64,000 nucleotides of DNA from Bimastos eiseni (GCA_959347315.1 OY365811.1:29047913-29111912); one strand, 5' to 3'. Positions 1 to 52,105 are shown, counted from the stretch's first letter. The notes: generated by a model not told the origin, from the sequence alone. Numbers and translations are program-made.

Positions 1-897
1 TATGGATTTCAATGAAGAGTAAGATGCAGATGAGGAATTCCTAGGCAGGAGGCATAGCTCTTGGGGAGCTCATTCGAGATGGTTGGGCCCGTCATTGAAA
101 AGGCCCGATGTTGCATCGTAGTGATACAAGCGAAAAGGACAGGCAAGGTCCCCATGGGCAGAATACAAAGTGTTAGTTTTGCTTTTAGCTTAGTCTTAAC
201 TTGACATTCTAATGTGGATTCCGAGTTATAAATTTTAATGAGGGTTGGGTTTTTTGTGTTTACATAATGTCATTATATGAGCAAAATCATATGATTTGAT
301 GGTGCTAGGCAGCTGCATGAAGGACTTGCAGGCTGTCATTTGATTCTGATCTTCACAAAATAAGAATCTATTGAAGAGCTAAAACTGAAGCTATTAATAT
401 TTATTATAGGGTTATACTCAGTCCATAAACAACCATGTGACCCATTTTGACATACACTTTAATCAGTTACTGCTGTATCTTTTTATATTAGAAATTTGAT
501 TGGTTTAGTTCTTTGTACTAAATTGTATGAGAAACCAGTGCAGCTCATCGTTAAGGGGTTAATAAAAGGTGCATTTCTGGAAATCCAAATTCAGTGTGCA
601 TTGTTCCTATGAGATGGGTTAAGTGTTTGAATCTTGACATGCTATGCAAATGCGAGTTTGTTATTGTTAAACAACAATAGGTTGCTACTGGTTTGCTCTT
701 TAGATCTTTGACCTTTCCATGAAAGATCATCTGTGACATGTGAATTGCAGAATTAATATTGGACAATTATTTGTTGATTTGTGTTAATTTGTGAAAATTT
801 AGAATGTTTGTGTATTATGCGGAATGTGAGGAGGAAATGTACGATTTTCATGAGTTTGTACTCATCATGGGATATTTGTGAACACTTGTTCGTGTAG
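1..897. other. Upstream intronic sequence
   Basis: AT-rich DNA, presumably an intron of HECTD1, because the first visible exon starts with a split codon. I see no ankyrin-coding exon here. A partial copy of the palindromic TTAA-flanked family lies at about 511-562. Confidence 0.5.
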
Positions 898-40461
<39,564 letters not shown>

Positions 40462-41110
40462 CAAATGAACATAGAATCATTATTCTGTTTGTGCAAACTT
40501 TGCCTTTTTCAATTTGATTTGGACGAAACATGGTGACCACGTCTAAGTTCTTCTATTATGCAACACCACGTTTCCGCTCACTACCCCAGTCCCATTAGAC
40601 GATTAAACACTGGCACCCTCCCCAGCACAATCTCTCCTGTTCTAGCTGTCTCTTCTGCAGTTCGTCTAGCAGTGTGTTTGCAGTTGTCTTTGCGTGCGTT
40701 ATTAGATGTTGCCTCTTTCGCTATAGGAACAGATGATTATTATCATGCTTAACTGGCCAACGTGCCCTTTGGTGTCTTGTGGGGGTAATTCGGGGCAGAC
40801 TATGCTGATGACGATGACGATGAGACTAGGCGATTGACCGACCGATGTGTAGGGTGTCTGACAATTGGTTGTTTTGATAAGGGATTTTTTCACAGTGGAA
40901 ATTGCTTTATTGATGGCATTCTTAAGGCTCCAAACAGAGAAGCTGCTTCATTTATAAGGAGAGCCAGATAGATGTCTTTGCTGTCTGGCGTTTATTTAGC
41001 TTCTGATGATTGCCTTGTCTATGTTGCTAATTGGGTTGAACAAGGAGCAGATATGTTGTTTGTATGTTCCTGTGTATGGGTGCAGAATAAAAGAAGTACT
41101 GTATAGAGCT
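40462..41110 (+). other. HECTD1: HECTD1 3' UTR and polyadenylation signal
   Basis: An AATAAA hexamer at 41086-41091 lies about 630 bp after the stop and before repeat-dominated sequence, so transcripts probably end near 41105-41115. No other convincing coding sequence or element is seen between. The end is inferred from the hexamer only. Confidence 0.6.
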
Positions 41111-41224
41111 GTATATCAGTTTGTGTAGTCTTTTACTCAGTTGTGTTGCCATGTTAGATTAGTTGCAGCAATGGTATTAGACATGTAGGCCTACTAGAAA
41201 GTCTAAATAAGGCATCGACTTTTC

Positions 41225-41320
41225 GAGGGCAAAATGGAGAGTAATGAGGTTGAGGGCAAAATGAAGGAAAGGGAGGTCAAGGGGAAAATGGATGAACGGT
41301 AGATTGAGGGTAAAATAGAG
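41225..41320. repeat. 27-bp tandem repeat, about 3.6 copies
   Basis: Units begin GAGGGCAAAATGGAG, with starts near 41225, 41252, 41279 and 41306. It is purine-rich and lies just after the HECTD1 polyadenylation signal. Confidence 0.85.
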
Positions 41321-42388
41321 TAAGCCTCTATAGTCTATAATATTATGTTATAATATTTCAGATTACTTGGTTTTATAAGTAAGGAAATAAAAAATCTTGA
41401 AGCAGTAATTAATGTCAAATGGCAACAGCTACTATGGGCCTATGATTGTGCTTGCTGCCAGCTACATAATAATAATAAGGGGAAAAATTATTATTATTAT
41501 AATTATAATGATATTCGTTTAATGTCAAACTGACAAACCGGTGGGTTGAAACCGCAGTATATGTAAATGATAATTCCTTGCGGAATTGTACAGAGGACAT
41601 TTTGTTGTATATCTTACTTCGATCGAATGCTCATGTGTGTCTGATTTAATTGAGACACAGACAGAACAGTCACGAACTCTGGGCTCATTAGCCATCTTGT
41701 GATAAGCAACTTATTCCCGATTTAGCTGCAGCGAAATGGACCCTGGACATGTATCACCCTTCACCCTCTTGGAGTCCTGTCAATTAAGATTCTGTGTTGA
41801 TCATCGCCTGTTCATATCTTTCTCCCCTCGCTTCCTTCTGTACGCAGCAAATATCCACGTGCGTATGTTGCACCGTCATCCAGCTATCAGCATGAATAAT
41901 CCCAAAACTAGCTTCTATGCTATAGACCTTTAAACACTATTCCTCATTAGTCCCATTGACGTCCACGATCAATTATCATTAACAAGTAGTAAATTAGCAA
42001 ACCGACGTATCCTTCCGACCTGTTCCAAACATAATTTGATTAATTTCACTTCTTATGTGCCCTATTCCTCTCCTGCCCACAACCCTTAATCGTCTATGCA
42101 CATCTGGGACCTTCGGCGATTGCTCACTCGCTATGCTTGACTACAATTAAGGCACGTGCGCGATAGTTAATTGATTTGATATAGAGCCGGTACATCGGCT
42201 GGTCTCCTTTGACGTGGCTTTTTGTGGGCGCTTAGGAATTTTCGAAGATGTAGGCTATATTACATTTCGTGCTCACATTAGGGCTATATTATGTATTTGT
42301 AGCGCATCAAGTGTTTTGGTACAGCCATTAAAAACTCATGTCATGATTATAGAGGCCTGTACTTAGCGGCATCTTTTTACTTTGATCT
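41321..42388. other. Intergenic sequence
   Basis: No gene or clear element seen. An ATT-rich run lies at 41465-41500. Confidence 0.4.
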
Positions 42389-42389
42389 A

Positions 42390-43404
42390 CAGGGTGGGCC
42401 AAAAAATTAACCCCTACGCGTATTTGCTAATATTTCGGCCCAAAGTAGGACATGTTAAAAGAAATTTTAAGGCAGAAAGCCGATTCATATATGCATATAA
42501 CCATCAAAATTGACTAAAATATTTGAAACAGGACAAAAGTTATATCGCTTTTAATGAGTGCAACCACTGATTTTTGATGGTCAAAAAAGTTTTAACGCAG
42601 CAAAAAGTTATAAAACGCGAATTTATGAAGTCTTATTTCAAGTAGTTGTAACAAAACACAATTCATAATTATTATTATTGAGAAAAGAAACTGGAAATTC
42701 TCACATATGGCAGTCACTTTGCCGTCATCTAGCATGCAGTCGATTAAATTGGAGAATAAAAATGGTTTTGCGATTAATCATTTTATGATAGCATTTGTAA
42801 CTAAATAAACATGGGCAAGGTAATTTATTTTAAAACTGAAATTGAAAGGAAATCAATCACTTGGAACACAAATTAGATCGGAAACGAAAATTAATTTTCG
42901 AACGGAAATTGCTTAAATCTGTTAAAATCTGACAGGCCTTACTTAGGCATGTCACGACCATAGCTTCCTCTTCCTGACCAACGAGAGAAGACGCCGCTCA
43001 CAACCTGCAGATGCTCGCCAGACATCGAGAGAGAGGGCTATAAGACGCCATGGATTGCCTCTGATCAGCAACAGATTCGCCACGCGGGTCATGATTCGTT
43101 CCCAGAGGTGGCCAACAAAAATCTATAAGCACGCTTAGGGAAGGTCGTAAAACTCTGGATCGTTGGAGAGGTCGATCAGATGATGCTCGAACGGCGGACG
43201 CTGACACGAAGCGATGGCGAACCTGAGGCCCTCGACCAATCAGGGACACGCGGGTAGAAGCAATTGGGGGCGACGATCGGAACTCCTACGCACGAACGAG
43301 ATGTGTGGTGAATCTGGTGACTCCTCGACAGAGGCGAGTTTACAGAAAACAGGGCCCTATGCGCCAACCTTTTTGGAGGCCCTCTGAATTTATGCACTGA
43401 GTCC
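42390..43404. mobile_element. Decayed mariner-like element, left end only
   Basis: Begins TA-CAGGGTGGGCCAAAAAAT, sharing CAGGGTGGGCCA with the complete element at 48343. A GC-rich stretch at 42960-43330 with Arg-rich broken frames could be transposase remains, but I could not confirm motifs. The right end is missing. Confidence 0.45.
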
Positions 43405-43406
43405 AA

Positions 43407-43513
43407 GGAGCCGTATATAAATGACGCCACGCACCCATTGGAGGAGTCCTACATCTGTGACGATTTGTGACGAAGGGGAGGGAGTCTGAGATGTGTGACA
43501 TCACGTTATCACA
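43407..43513. mobile_element. Fragment related to the 62071 element
   Basis: Contains ccgtatataaatgacgccac, gtgacgaagggg and gtgtgacatcacg, equivalent to the gccgtccataaatgacgtca and cctcgtcacaagttgtgac pieces of the element at 62071. Only end sequence is present. Confidence 0.45.
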
Positions 43514-43752
43514 TCAAATATCGAAATACGCAACTTAATTTATTTAAACATTTCGCTTAATTATGCACTGAACCAGCTTCTGGTCGAGAAGAGGCTCAAA
43601 ACACGCAGTCTTCGTTACCAACACAGCCGACAGAGCCGATTGATATTCACATTAACAAAGCAATTATGAATCACCACACTAAATTTGTCACGTGAATGCT
43701 TCGCTGCAAAAGTAGACAATATAAATTATTGTATCTAAGCATTTTCAGGCGT

Positions 43753-43905
43753 GAGACATGTTATTTTGTATAAAAGTTTTCATTTATTCGGGGTCCGTCA
43801 TCGTCTCTGAGATGTTATTTTGTGTTAAATTATTTCATTCATATGGGGGCCCCTGAGACGTTGTTTTGTATTTATGTTTTCATCACTTGGGGGCACCCTG
43901 AGATT
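43753..43905. repeat. Three diverged tandem units of about 46-55 bp
   Basis: Each unit starts tgagaYRTTRTTTTGT and ends in a G-rich gggggc/ggggtcc piece followed by ccct or ctct. Copies begin near 43753, 43809 and 43855. Confidence 0.6.
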
Positions 43906-44435
43906 TGGGGCCTCTAGGCGCGCGCCTAGTGCGCCTGCCGCCTATAGGTAAACGCGCCACTGCTCCTCGAGCAAAACCACCTTTGGCCCACAGCCTTACT
44001 CGGTCACGATAAGGCTTACTACTTTTGCCACCCAGTTTTATGTAGAGCGACTCGCATGTACTTCAAATTTTTTTCCAGTAAACTCTATTCCAAAAAGGAA
44101 ACCTTGACTTTGTCGCAAGGTCAAGGTGCACTTGCGGCTCAATTGCACCAGTACCTAGACCCCTACAAGAAATCACCAACACAGGCTGCAACGATAGCCT
44201 TCAGTTTTGGAGGCACAGACAGCAAATCTATGGAGAGATTGTCCCACTTGCAGAAGACCTTCTTGCAGCTCTGGCTTCCCAAGCCTACGTAGGAAGAATA
44301 TTTTCTGTGTGAGGGCTTCATTAAGGAACAGAATAAGCAAGTCACTGAAAATGAGAGTATTTTTTAAATTAAATAAATTCCTCATGGATTAATTTTGCTA
44401 GAACTTGATTCCATTTGACACTTGTGGTAAAGTAA

Positions 44436-45280
44436 GGGGCCTATCACATATTATATAACACATAAAATCTCAATTTTTTATCCACCCCTACCCCTAATAA
44501 CGATTATATAACAGCAGCTGTGACCCCCACCCCTATATTATATAACAGATATGCTACCTACCTCCTACCCCACCCCAGAAACAACAACATAGGCTACTAA
44601 TAGCCTACATCATGATAATACATATGGTAGTGACGTAAATCCTATTTAAAATCACCATTTTTGTTCCCCTCCTGTTTTGCACTAGAAAATTAATGAGGAT
44701 TACAGTATCACACAGAATCCAATGGTTCAATATTGCACTATCAGGTATTTATCGATGGTTCGCGGTACAACTCCACCTATTTAATAGCGAATGATATAGA
44801 GTGTAGGCCTATACTACAACTACAATTGGGCATTAAAGCAAACATATATACTGTAGAAAATGAAATCAAACATCTTGATAATACGAGCCAAAATAATTAT
44901 TTCAAGTGAATTAATTTTAATTTAAACCACAATCATAGCAAATCACACAGAATTGTATTTAAGAGCATTTAATGCTATGCACAGAAAATTGTTAAAATTG
45001 TAATCACGAAATTCTTAAAAGTGGATTTATAAATAATAAATCAATTCGCCAGGTGACAGCTGATGGTGCTAGTTTTGGCTCTCAACGTTTTGTGAATTTC
45101 AATTAAACAAGGAAAGTGGTACATGGAATTTCCAATTGGCAGGCAGACAGGCAAAATAGCACAAGTTGAAAAAGTTTGTTATATAACAAAACCTTCAACC
45201 TACCCCCCACCCTACACAATATAACGCTAACAAAATAGGAACCCACCCACGTATACCTCTTGTAATATGTGAACGGCCCC
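44436..45280. mobile_element. Harbinger-like 845-bp non-autonomous element
   Basis: Left GGGGCCTATCACATATTA and right TAATATGTGAACGGCCCC are inverted repeats, flanked by TAA at 44433-44435 and 45281-45283. G-rich termini with a 3-bp TWA target fit PIF/Harbinger. The interior contains repeated ccaccccta/atataac motifs and no transposase. Confidence 0.6.
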
Positions 45281-46154
45281 TAATAAGAAAGATACCTGAA
45301 TTTTTCCCAACAAGAACTGATATGCGAACTGAAATTATTTAGACAACTGAATTTGAAGTGTTCTAATTGAAATAGAAGTGCAATTTAGGACATTTGAACT
45401 AAAACTGAACTAAAATGAAAATTATTTCTTGAAGTACAATATCACTGCTATGTGATGATGCTGATGAACGATTTATTGTTAACACAAGGTTGGCACGCCG
45501 CAATCTAGTTAGGCTGTAGAAATATTTGCACCTGGGACAAAATTGATCACGTTGTAATCGATGCAGCAATTACTGAATTTGCCAGTGCGTCTTGGTGCAT
45601 GTGTTGAGACCGAAGTAGGACAATTTTAACACACGTTTAGTTACTAAATTATAAATATGCTCTTCGTAATCATTAAACTGACGATTTTTTCGCATATCTG
45701 ATTAAAATGCATACATTGTTGGACAAAATTTATTATTATAGAATGTCTAGAGGTTAGAATCTATCTTTTTATCTGTTCACCGTGTGTATATATGCCCTAA
45801 ACACGATAGTTGGCCAGAGTGGAGGATTTCTTCTAGGCCTACCATTCAAGGTGTGTGGTGTAGGCCCTAGGCTATAATTATAATATTTATAGGCCACGCT
45901 GCTGAATGTGACGAATGAGCACAGTAAAAACGGTTTATTTCGGAATAGTAGACGTTGATCTATGACCATTTCTGTCTACCACTGCTCACTTCTTGCTGCT
46001 CGTAATTCAATCTTTTCTAGCACATTAAATCATTGGCCAACTACGAACTATTAGGATGAAGTATACGCTCTATGCTCGTAGACTAGAGTCCAAGGTTAAC
46101 AGTCGGATCACTTTCTAGATCCTACAGGCTTCACTGAACCTGAAACCAGAACGC
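45281..46154. other. Intergenic sequence
   Basis: No gene, RNA or element boundary recognised. Confidence 0.4.
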
Positions 46155-47862
46155 TATGGTCTTTAAACTATCTATCGTCTCTCCCCTACTGAAAAAGGTA
46201 AATCTAGACAAAGAAAATCTTTGTAACTACCGTCCCTTCTCCAACCTCTCCTTTCTGTCTAAACTGACTGAAAGAATTGTTCTTACCCGCCTTAATGACT
46301 ACCTCTCAACAAACTCACTGCTAAACCCCCACCAATCAGGCTTCACTAAACACCACTCCACAGAAACTCTGCTTGTCTCTCTATATAACAAATTGGTATC
46401 TGCCGTCAGCCATCAACAAGTTTCCTGCCTCTGCCTCCTCGACATCTCTGCAGCATTTGATACCATTGACCACAGCCTTCTCTTGACTAGACTATCCTCT
46501 TGGTTTGGCGTTTCTGGGACTGCTCTACTCTGGTTCCAATCCTACTTATCTTCCAGAGCCTTCTCTGTCAAGGCCTCCAAACTCTGCTCGCAACCCCTTC
46601 CACTCACATGTGGTGTCCCTCAAGGCTCCGTCCTAGGACCACTCCTCTTCATCCTCTATACCACACCCTTAAGTCATCTCATACAATCCTCCTCTGTCGA
46701 CCACCACCTGTATGCAGATGACACTCATCTCTACATGTCCTTCTCCCCAACCTCTTTCTCCACCTCCATTGCACAACTACTGAATGTAGTAAACTTAGTC
46801 TTCGAATGGATGTCATCTCATCTCCTCTGCCTCAACCCTTCCATGACAGAATTTATCCTCATAGGCCTCCCTGACCAAATCAAGAAAATCCCCGACCCTG
46901 CAATTCACTTACCCACTAATTCTTCATCCCTTCCCTTCACCTCGGATGCCCAGTCCGAAATCTTGGCGTCACCTTTGATCCTCATCTCTCTTTCTCCAAT
47001 CACATCTCTAACCTCTCTCGCTCCTGTTTTATGCACATTCGCGACCTCCGCCGCATCCGACCCATGCTCGACTTCAAAACTGCTTCCACCGTTGCTACCT
47101 CAATCGTCCACTCCAAGCTCGACTACTGCAACTCCCTCTTCCTCAACCTTGAAGCCACACAAATCAAACGTTTACAACTAATTCAAAACTCATTAGCCAG
47201 AGCCGTCACCAGAACACCCAAGCATCATCACATCACCCCAATCTTCAAGTCACTTCACTGGCTAAAAATCCCAGAGAGCATTCATTTCAAAACCTTATCA
47301 TTAACTTACAACTCCATACAATATTCACAGCCTAAATTTCTTCGCGAACTCTTCACCATCCAGCCAACCCGCTCTACCCGATCGTCCTCTTGCCTCACCC
47401 TCATTCGACCTCCGATCACATCTCATCTCAAGTTCTCCAACCGCGCAATATCAAACGCCGCACCTCGTCTCTGGAACGACCTACCTCCTGAATTTCGTGC
47501 CTTATCGGTTCCTTCACCATCATTTCCCGTCATGCAGCATCGTCTGTCCCTAGCTCCTCTGTCCATCACACCCCGGGCTTTCCATTCTAAACTTAAATCC
47601 CCTCTTTTCAAGTACTCTTACCCAGACTCACTACTTAACATCCCATCTGTCAATCCTCGACCAAAGCGACACCCTTCTTATCAGCTACTGTGCCTCCCTG
47701 CTGACTTCCTGGTAACCGAACTCTGACCGCCCACGGACTATCCTTTGGACACCCCTTTGATTTGACGCAGCGCTCGTGAATAAGCTGGTGCCCTGCGCTT
47801 AGCTTTAAAGTGGCGCTTTAGAAATTTGGAGATTACGATTACGATACGATTACGATTACGAG
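46155..47862 (+). pseudogene. CR1/L2-like non-LTR retrotransposon, 5'-truncated, frameshifted
   Basis: The first frame (46156 to about 46960) is a reverse transcriptase: NYRPFSNLSFLSKLTERIV, LLDISAAFDTIDHSLL, CGVPQGSVLGPLLFILY and the catalytic YADDTHLYMSF. Around 46940-46980 the frame shifts and the thumb and C-terminal part continue at 47031-47726, with LQLIQNSLARAVTRTPK and NAAPRLWNDLPPEFR. The 3' UTR ends in gattacgattacg repeats at 47830-47861. There is no endonuclease region, so the copy is 5' truncated and dead. The thumb motifs and short-repeat tail fit the CR1/L2 group. Confidence 0.85.
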
Positions 47863-48284
47863 TTTCAAACAGCGAGTTGTGGAGGAATGGAGTCGCTTTG
47901 ATCAAGAAATTGTTGATCGTGAAATCAATGAATGGCGCGATCGCCTTAGAGCATGTATTCGAGCTAATGACGGACATTTTGAACATAAGTTGTGAAGAGG
48001 AACATTTGTCTCAGATCCATTTTAAATGTTGCTGTCTTCAAGTCGTTGTGGAATTGTAAAGTTAACAAAATTATGAATTTTTTACATGCTGGATAGTTTG
48101 AATTTTATTTGTCCACAGTTGAATGTGCATAACTTTGGACCCTGTTCATAGAATTTCATTAAATTTTCAGAAAACACTGATAATTTATCCCTCTTTCTGT
48201 CTGTGAAATGCTATTGAATAACATTTAGAATTGACGGATTTTATGCCAAAACAAAAAGGGTTTCAGTTCAATTGGGACACAGTG
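47861..48284 (+). pseudogene. Mariner transposase C-terminus and right end
   Basis: Right after the retrotransposon tail, a frame at 47864-47995 reads FKQRVVEEWSRFDQEIVD, then WRDRLRACIRANDGHFEHKL and stops, a typical C-terminus of mariner-family transposases. The element end TTCAATTGGGACACAGTG precedes TA at 48285-48286. The N-terminal and catalytic parts are missing. Confidence 0.75.
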
Positions 48285-48342
48285 TATATGTGGTCGAAAG
48301 AAACAAGCAAAATGGAGCAGGGTCCATAAAATGGTGCATATA

Positions 48343-49511
48343 CAGGGTGGGCCAGTAGGAATGCACCAACTTTGCATGCAAATAACTCCGCCAATATTTG
48401 AAAGTTATTTATACTGAATACGTCAAATCAAAGGTATTTCACTCTAGTATTAGCCTATAAAAACATTGGCTATTGACTTCAGTCTTCATGACGTAAACTG
48501 TGACATGACAAAAGACCTCGTTTTTAGTGATAATAGCTAATGAAAATAGTCATGACAACGTTAACAGTAAATCCAAAAAATGAAACCCTATAGTTCTAAG
48601 CCCCAGACATTTTGTACTACACAGCAATATTAATAATTACCTTGGATGTAGTTGGTTGCAGTCTTTTCTAATCAACTGAATATTCAATGTGTCTCCTACA
48701 TGCTAACAACAGCAGCAATTCGACGAGACCACTGGTCAATCGCATTGTCAATGAACCGCTGACTGATGTTTGACCAGCAGTTAACAATGACCTCTTTGAG
48801 ATGTTGGATGTCACGGATCTTCTCTCGATAAACGAGTTGCTGCAAATATCCCCAGATCGAATATTCCACCGGATTCAGATCTGGACTATTGGGAGGCGGG
48901 GGGCAATTGTGGGGCTCGATGAACTCAGGAACGTTTTCAGTCAAACAGGCAACAGCGGGACGTGATCGGTGCGCAGGTGCACCGTCCTGTTGAAAGGTGT
49001 AATCTGCACTCGACAGACGACGAGTGCCAGGTTATAATCCATTCTGCAAAACTTCTTGACAATTGTAAACACTGTTCACTTTTTATTCGGACACACGAGC
49101 GATGTTAGCGGGTGCGCGCCGTGAGTACCGATTTGCGTGGTTTACGAAATGAAGTTCCGGTTCATCAATTTTTTGTAACAGACGATTTAAGGTATATTTA
49201 TTCCATCCTCTGTTAGGAAACTCTTTCATCATTTGAAAGGTATTAAATCCCTTATCAGTTCGCAAAAGTCGAACCAAGACTCGATCATCGTCTGTCAACG
49301 GCGCAATATTGCGTCACTAACGACAAAAAAATTGGGCAGCTAGGGCTGTTTCAAACATTTTCTTAAACTTAAAATTGGTACCAGTTTGGCTTTTTCTACG
49401 CTAATACTAGAGTGAAATATCTTTGATTTGACGCATAAAGTATAAATAACTTTCAAATATTGGCGGAGTTATCTGCATGCAAAGTTGGTGCATTCCTACT
49501 GGCCCACCCTG
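48343..49511 (-). mobile_element. Mariner/Tc1-superfamily element with ~120-bp TIRs
   Basis: Both ends begin CAGGGTGGGCCAGTAGGAAT and stay nearly identical for about 120 bp, flanked by TA at 48341-48342 and 49512-49513. The 1169-bp element carries a broken minus-strand transposase: helix-turn-helix remnant at 49083-49298 and catalytic end at 48696-49010. The second Asp (QQDGAPAHR) is at 48984-48986 and the Glu (SPDLNPVEYSIWG) at 48864-48866, 39 residues apart. The region with the first Asp seems deleted. Confidence 0.85.
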
Positions 49512-49513
49512 TA

Positions 49514-50231
49514 TACATCGTCGAAGTTTAACCAATTTGTAGCCAACTATGGGCCTATCGTTTATCGGCATATAGGCTTATTATGACAATTACTGTGCAA
49601 GCATGGAACGGATCAGAATCATCATGGTAATGATTAAAATAGAATAATATTATTGTAACGGAACGGGGCCTATTTGACAGTGACCAGGATGACGACTTGC
49701 AGCCCCGTCCGATATGGGGGGTAGTTCGTGTTGCAGTCCGCTGAGTAAGGCTTCAGTGGTTTGCTGAAGACTTGCCATTTAAGGTTTAAATAGCTCCTTT
49801 CTGGATGACATCTGTTCGATAATCCTCTTTTAATGTACAACGGAAAACTACTTCTGTAGCGCCTATTCGGAAACAGTCCGTATCTCACTCCTTCAATATG
49901 CCCTACGTCGATTTCTCGGTTGTACGTTGTTGAGCCAAGGGATAAGGAGGAAGGGAGAAGACTAGATTAGAAGGAGGAAGAGGCGGAGGCGGAATGGAGA
50001 GAGAGCGACCTCTGACGGTGGAAAGGGCGGAGATGTAATGGATAGATGGCGGTCTGGTGGTGGAAGAGGCGGATGTGGAATGAAGACAGGGCAGTCGCAT
50101 ATGAATCCGTCAGAAATTCTACATAGGAACGATGAAGATCACTCGAAGCTGAAATTCTACACTGTATTTATATTTTCGTTTATTTAATCAATGGGTTACT
50201 CCAGTGCATGTGACCAAAGCCGCCCCGGACA
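49514..50231. other. Intergenic sequence
   Basis: Contains a purine-rich patch at 49935-50090 (gga-rich) with no recognised gene. Confidence 0.4.
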
Positions 50232-50540
50232 TAGTGTAGGCCTAGCTGCTTAGCTAGCCGACGACCTTCACCGCTTATTAAGGCGTGTCACGGGCTGTTT
50301 GCAGTATTTATGCATCCAGCAAGATAAATAAAGATTCAGAACTGGACTCATTTTGTCTCCTATACGACACGATAATTAGTTGCTTATTCTTATATATTTT
50401 ACATAATGGCAGTTAAATATATAACTTGTCATCATCCGTTCATACTTCACACTAGGGGGCTTTTGTCCGGAGGAGCAAATGTCCAACCCAAAATCGGGGG
50501 GTGGGCCTTATGTCCGGGAGGGCTTTTGTCCGTTCCCCGT
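50232..50540. repeat. Left arm of a 5.5-kb inverted-repeat composite
   Basis: About 309 bp, the reverse complement of 55385-55700. The outer part contains gtaggcctagctgcttag and cttcaccgcttattaaggcg. The inner 90 bp is built from reiterated GGACAAAAGCCCCC-type motifs (read on the minus strand). Confidence 0.85.
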
Positions 50541-50665
50541 TTGGCATAGGCCTAGTTCAACTAGGTTAAAATTTGGATGCAGAGCACATGGAGAATATCG
50601 AATAGTCTAATGTAGGCCTATGCAAGATTTGATGAGATAAAATGCTAATTATTATGATTCTAAGT

Positions 50666-50775
50666 GTCTGCATTTAGGCCTATTTGAATTTTGAGACGGA
50701 CTCGTACGAAAAAACTCTGTCTGTCAGGCAATTTTTTTCCTACGAGTCCGTCTCAAAATTCATGTAAGTGCAGAC
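50666..50775. repeat. 110-bp imperfect palindrome
   Basis: GAATTTTGAGACGGACTCGT at 50686 onward is mirrored by acgagtccgtctcaaaattc at about 50742-50761. The outer gtctgca/tgcagac ends also pair. The spacer is about 25 bp. It may be a very short MITE. Confidence 0.8.
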
Positions 50776-50924
50776 CTGCTGTCTGTCTATAAATCTCTAT
50801 TATCTCCTTTTCTCTGTCGTTCTCTATCTCTGCCTGTCTCTGTTTGTCACTCTTTCTCTCTGTTTGCATAATATGCATTATGCGTGTAGGACTAAGACAC
50901 GTGACTGTCGTGTAACTGTATATG

Positions 50925-51097
50925 TATTTACGCATATATAGTTTGGTCGGCCTTATTATGCTCTCCACTGGGGGGGAGGGAATTGTCCTAGTCGGGAGGG
51001 CTTATGTCTGGCGAGGCTTATGTCTGGGGGGAGCTTATATCCGGGGTGGGCTTATGTACGGGGGAGGGGGCAAATGTCCTACACTTCGCACAATAGC
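50925..51097. repeat. Left arm of inner inverted pair with iterated motifs
   Basis: Reverse complement of about 51945-52100. It contains acgcatatatagtttgg, then five or more gggaggGCTTATGTC-type repeats, then gcaaatgtcctacac and caatagctgctag. Confidence 0.8.
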
Positions 51098-51944
51098 TGC
51101 TAGAAGAAGTAGAGAGAAGCAGAAATGAGCAGGATTTCTCCAGAAGGAACGTGTTTTGCCACACTATAGCGCCGCAGATATTCTCTGCTTAATCTATCAG
51201 TCTGTTACAAAGAAAAATGTTTCATTTCACTAACTTATAAACTTATTTTTAGTATTCTTCTGCGAGAAGAAGATTACGGAAATCAGAAAATCGACTTCGA
51301 CCAACCGAGATATGAATGGTTCGTTGCTGCCTACCAAATTTTCTCGACATCGGCTTTGAGATGGCTGCAGGAATAGATAGATGATTCTTAACTCATACAT
51401 GTTGCAATATTCGTGCTTTTAAAATTGCTATTTTTATTAAAATGCATTTGTGAATTAATATTAGGCCTATTTGACCACAATATGCTATGCTGGCTAGTAC
51501 CTAGTGCAATAAATATGCATAGGCCTAACTCACATTTCTCAGTTTATATTAATGTTATGATTACTTTTTTGTTTTACTCTTTGATTGCACTGTTCATAAT
51601 ATGATGTTCCCACAGTGCGTTTACATGTAGGTGGTTCAATAAAGTGCATAGACCTACTTAGGTCTACTTATACTAATTAAGCATACAATTTTCCTAGTAG
51701 GCGATATACCAAATATAAGCTTATACCCTTCCAATTTAATTTAATGAAATATCTCTAGGCTATTTAAATGTATAATATAACTTCAATTTAATAATTTATT
51801 GCATATAAAAACTGCCATTCAAGAACGTAAAAATCACGAAATTGTGTTTTGTGATGAGTAATTCTTGGTCACATTTAAATTTATAAAATAACAGTCTGTC
51901 TGTACACATTCTATGCAAACATCCGCTACCGAGCCTGAAATCTA

Positions 51945-52105
51945 GCAGCTATTGTACGGAGCGAAGGACATTTGCTCCCCCGGACATAAGCCCCCCGGAC
52001 ATAGACTTCCCGGGACATAAGCCCTCCCGACAACTGACTAGGACAATTGCCCCCCCTCCAGTGTAGACCATATGGTTGCCCAAACTATATATGCGTATAC
52101 ATACA
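51945..52105. repeat. Right arm of inner inverted pair
   Basis: Mirrors 50925-51097: ctagcagctattgtac, GGACATTTGCTCCCCC, GGACATAAGCCCCCC, then cccaaactatatatgcgta. The arms are separated by about 850 bp of AT-rich DNA. Confidence 0.8.

Noticed and set aside
1..180. Possible upstream exon of HECTD1
   Set aside because: No frame resembles ankyrin or armadillo sequence and no splice-site pair supports it.
42998..43430. Minus-strand open frames rich in Arg and Ser
   Set aside because: No recognisable motif; they overlap mobile-element debris.
50451..50540. Possible CRISPR-like array because of the regular short repeats
   Set aside because: The units vary, have no unique spacers of constant length, and this is an animal genome.
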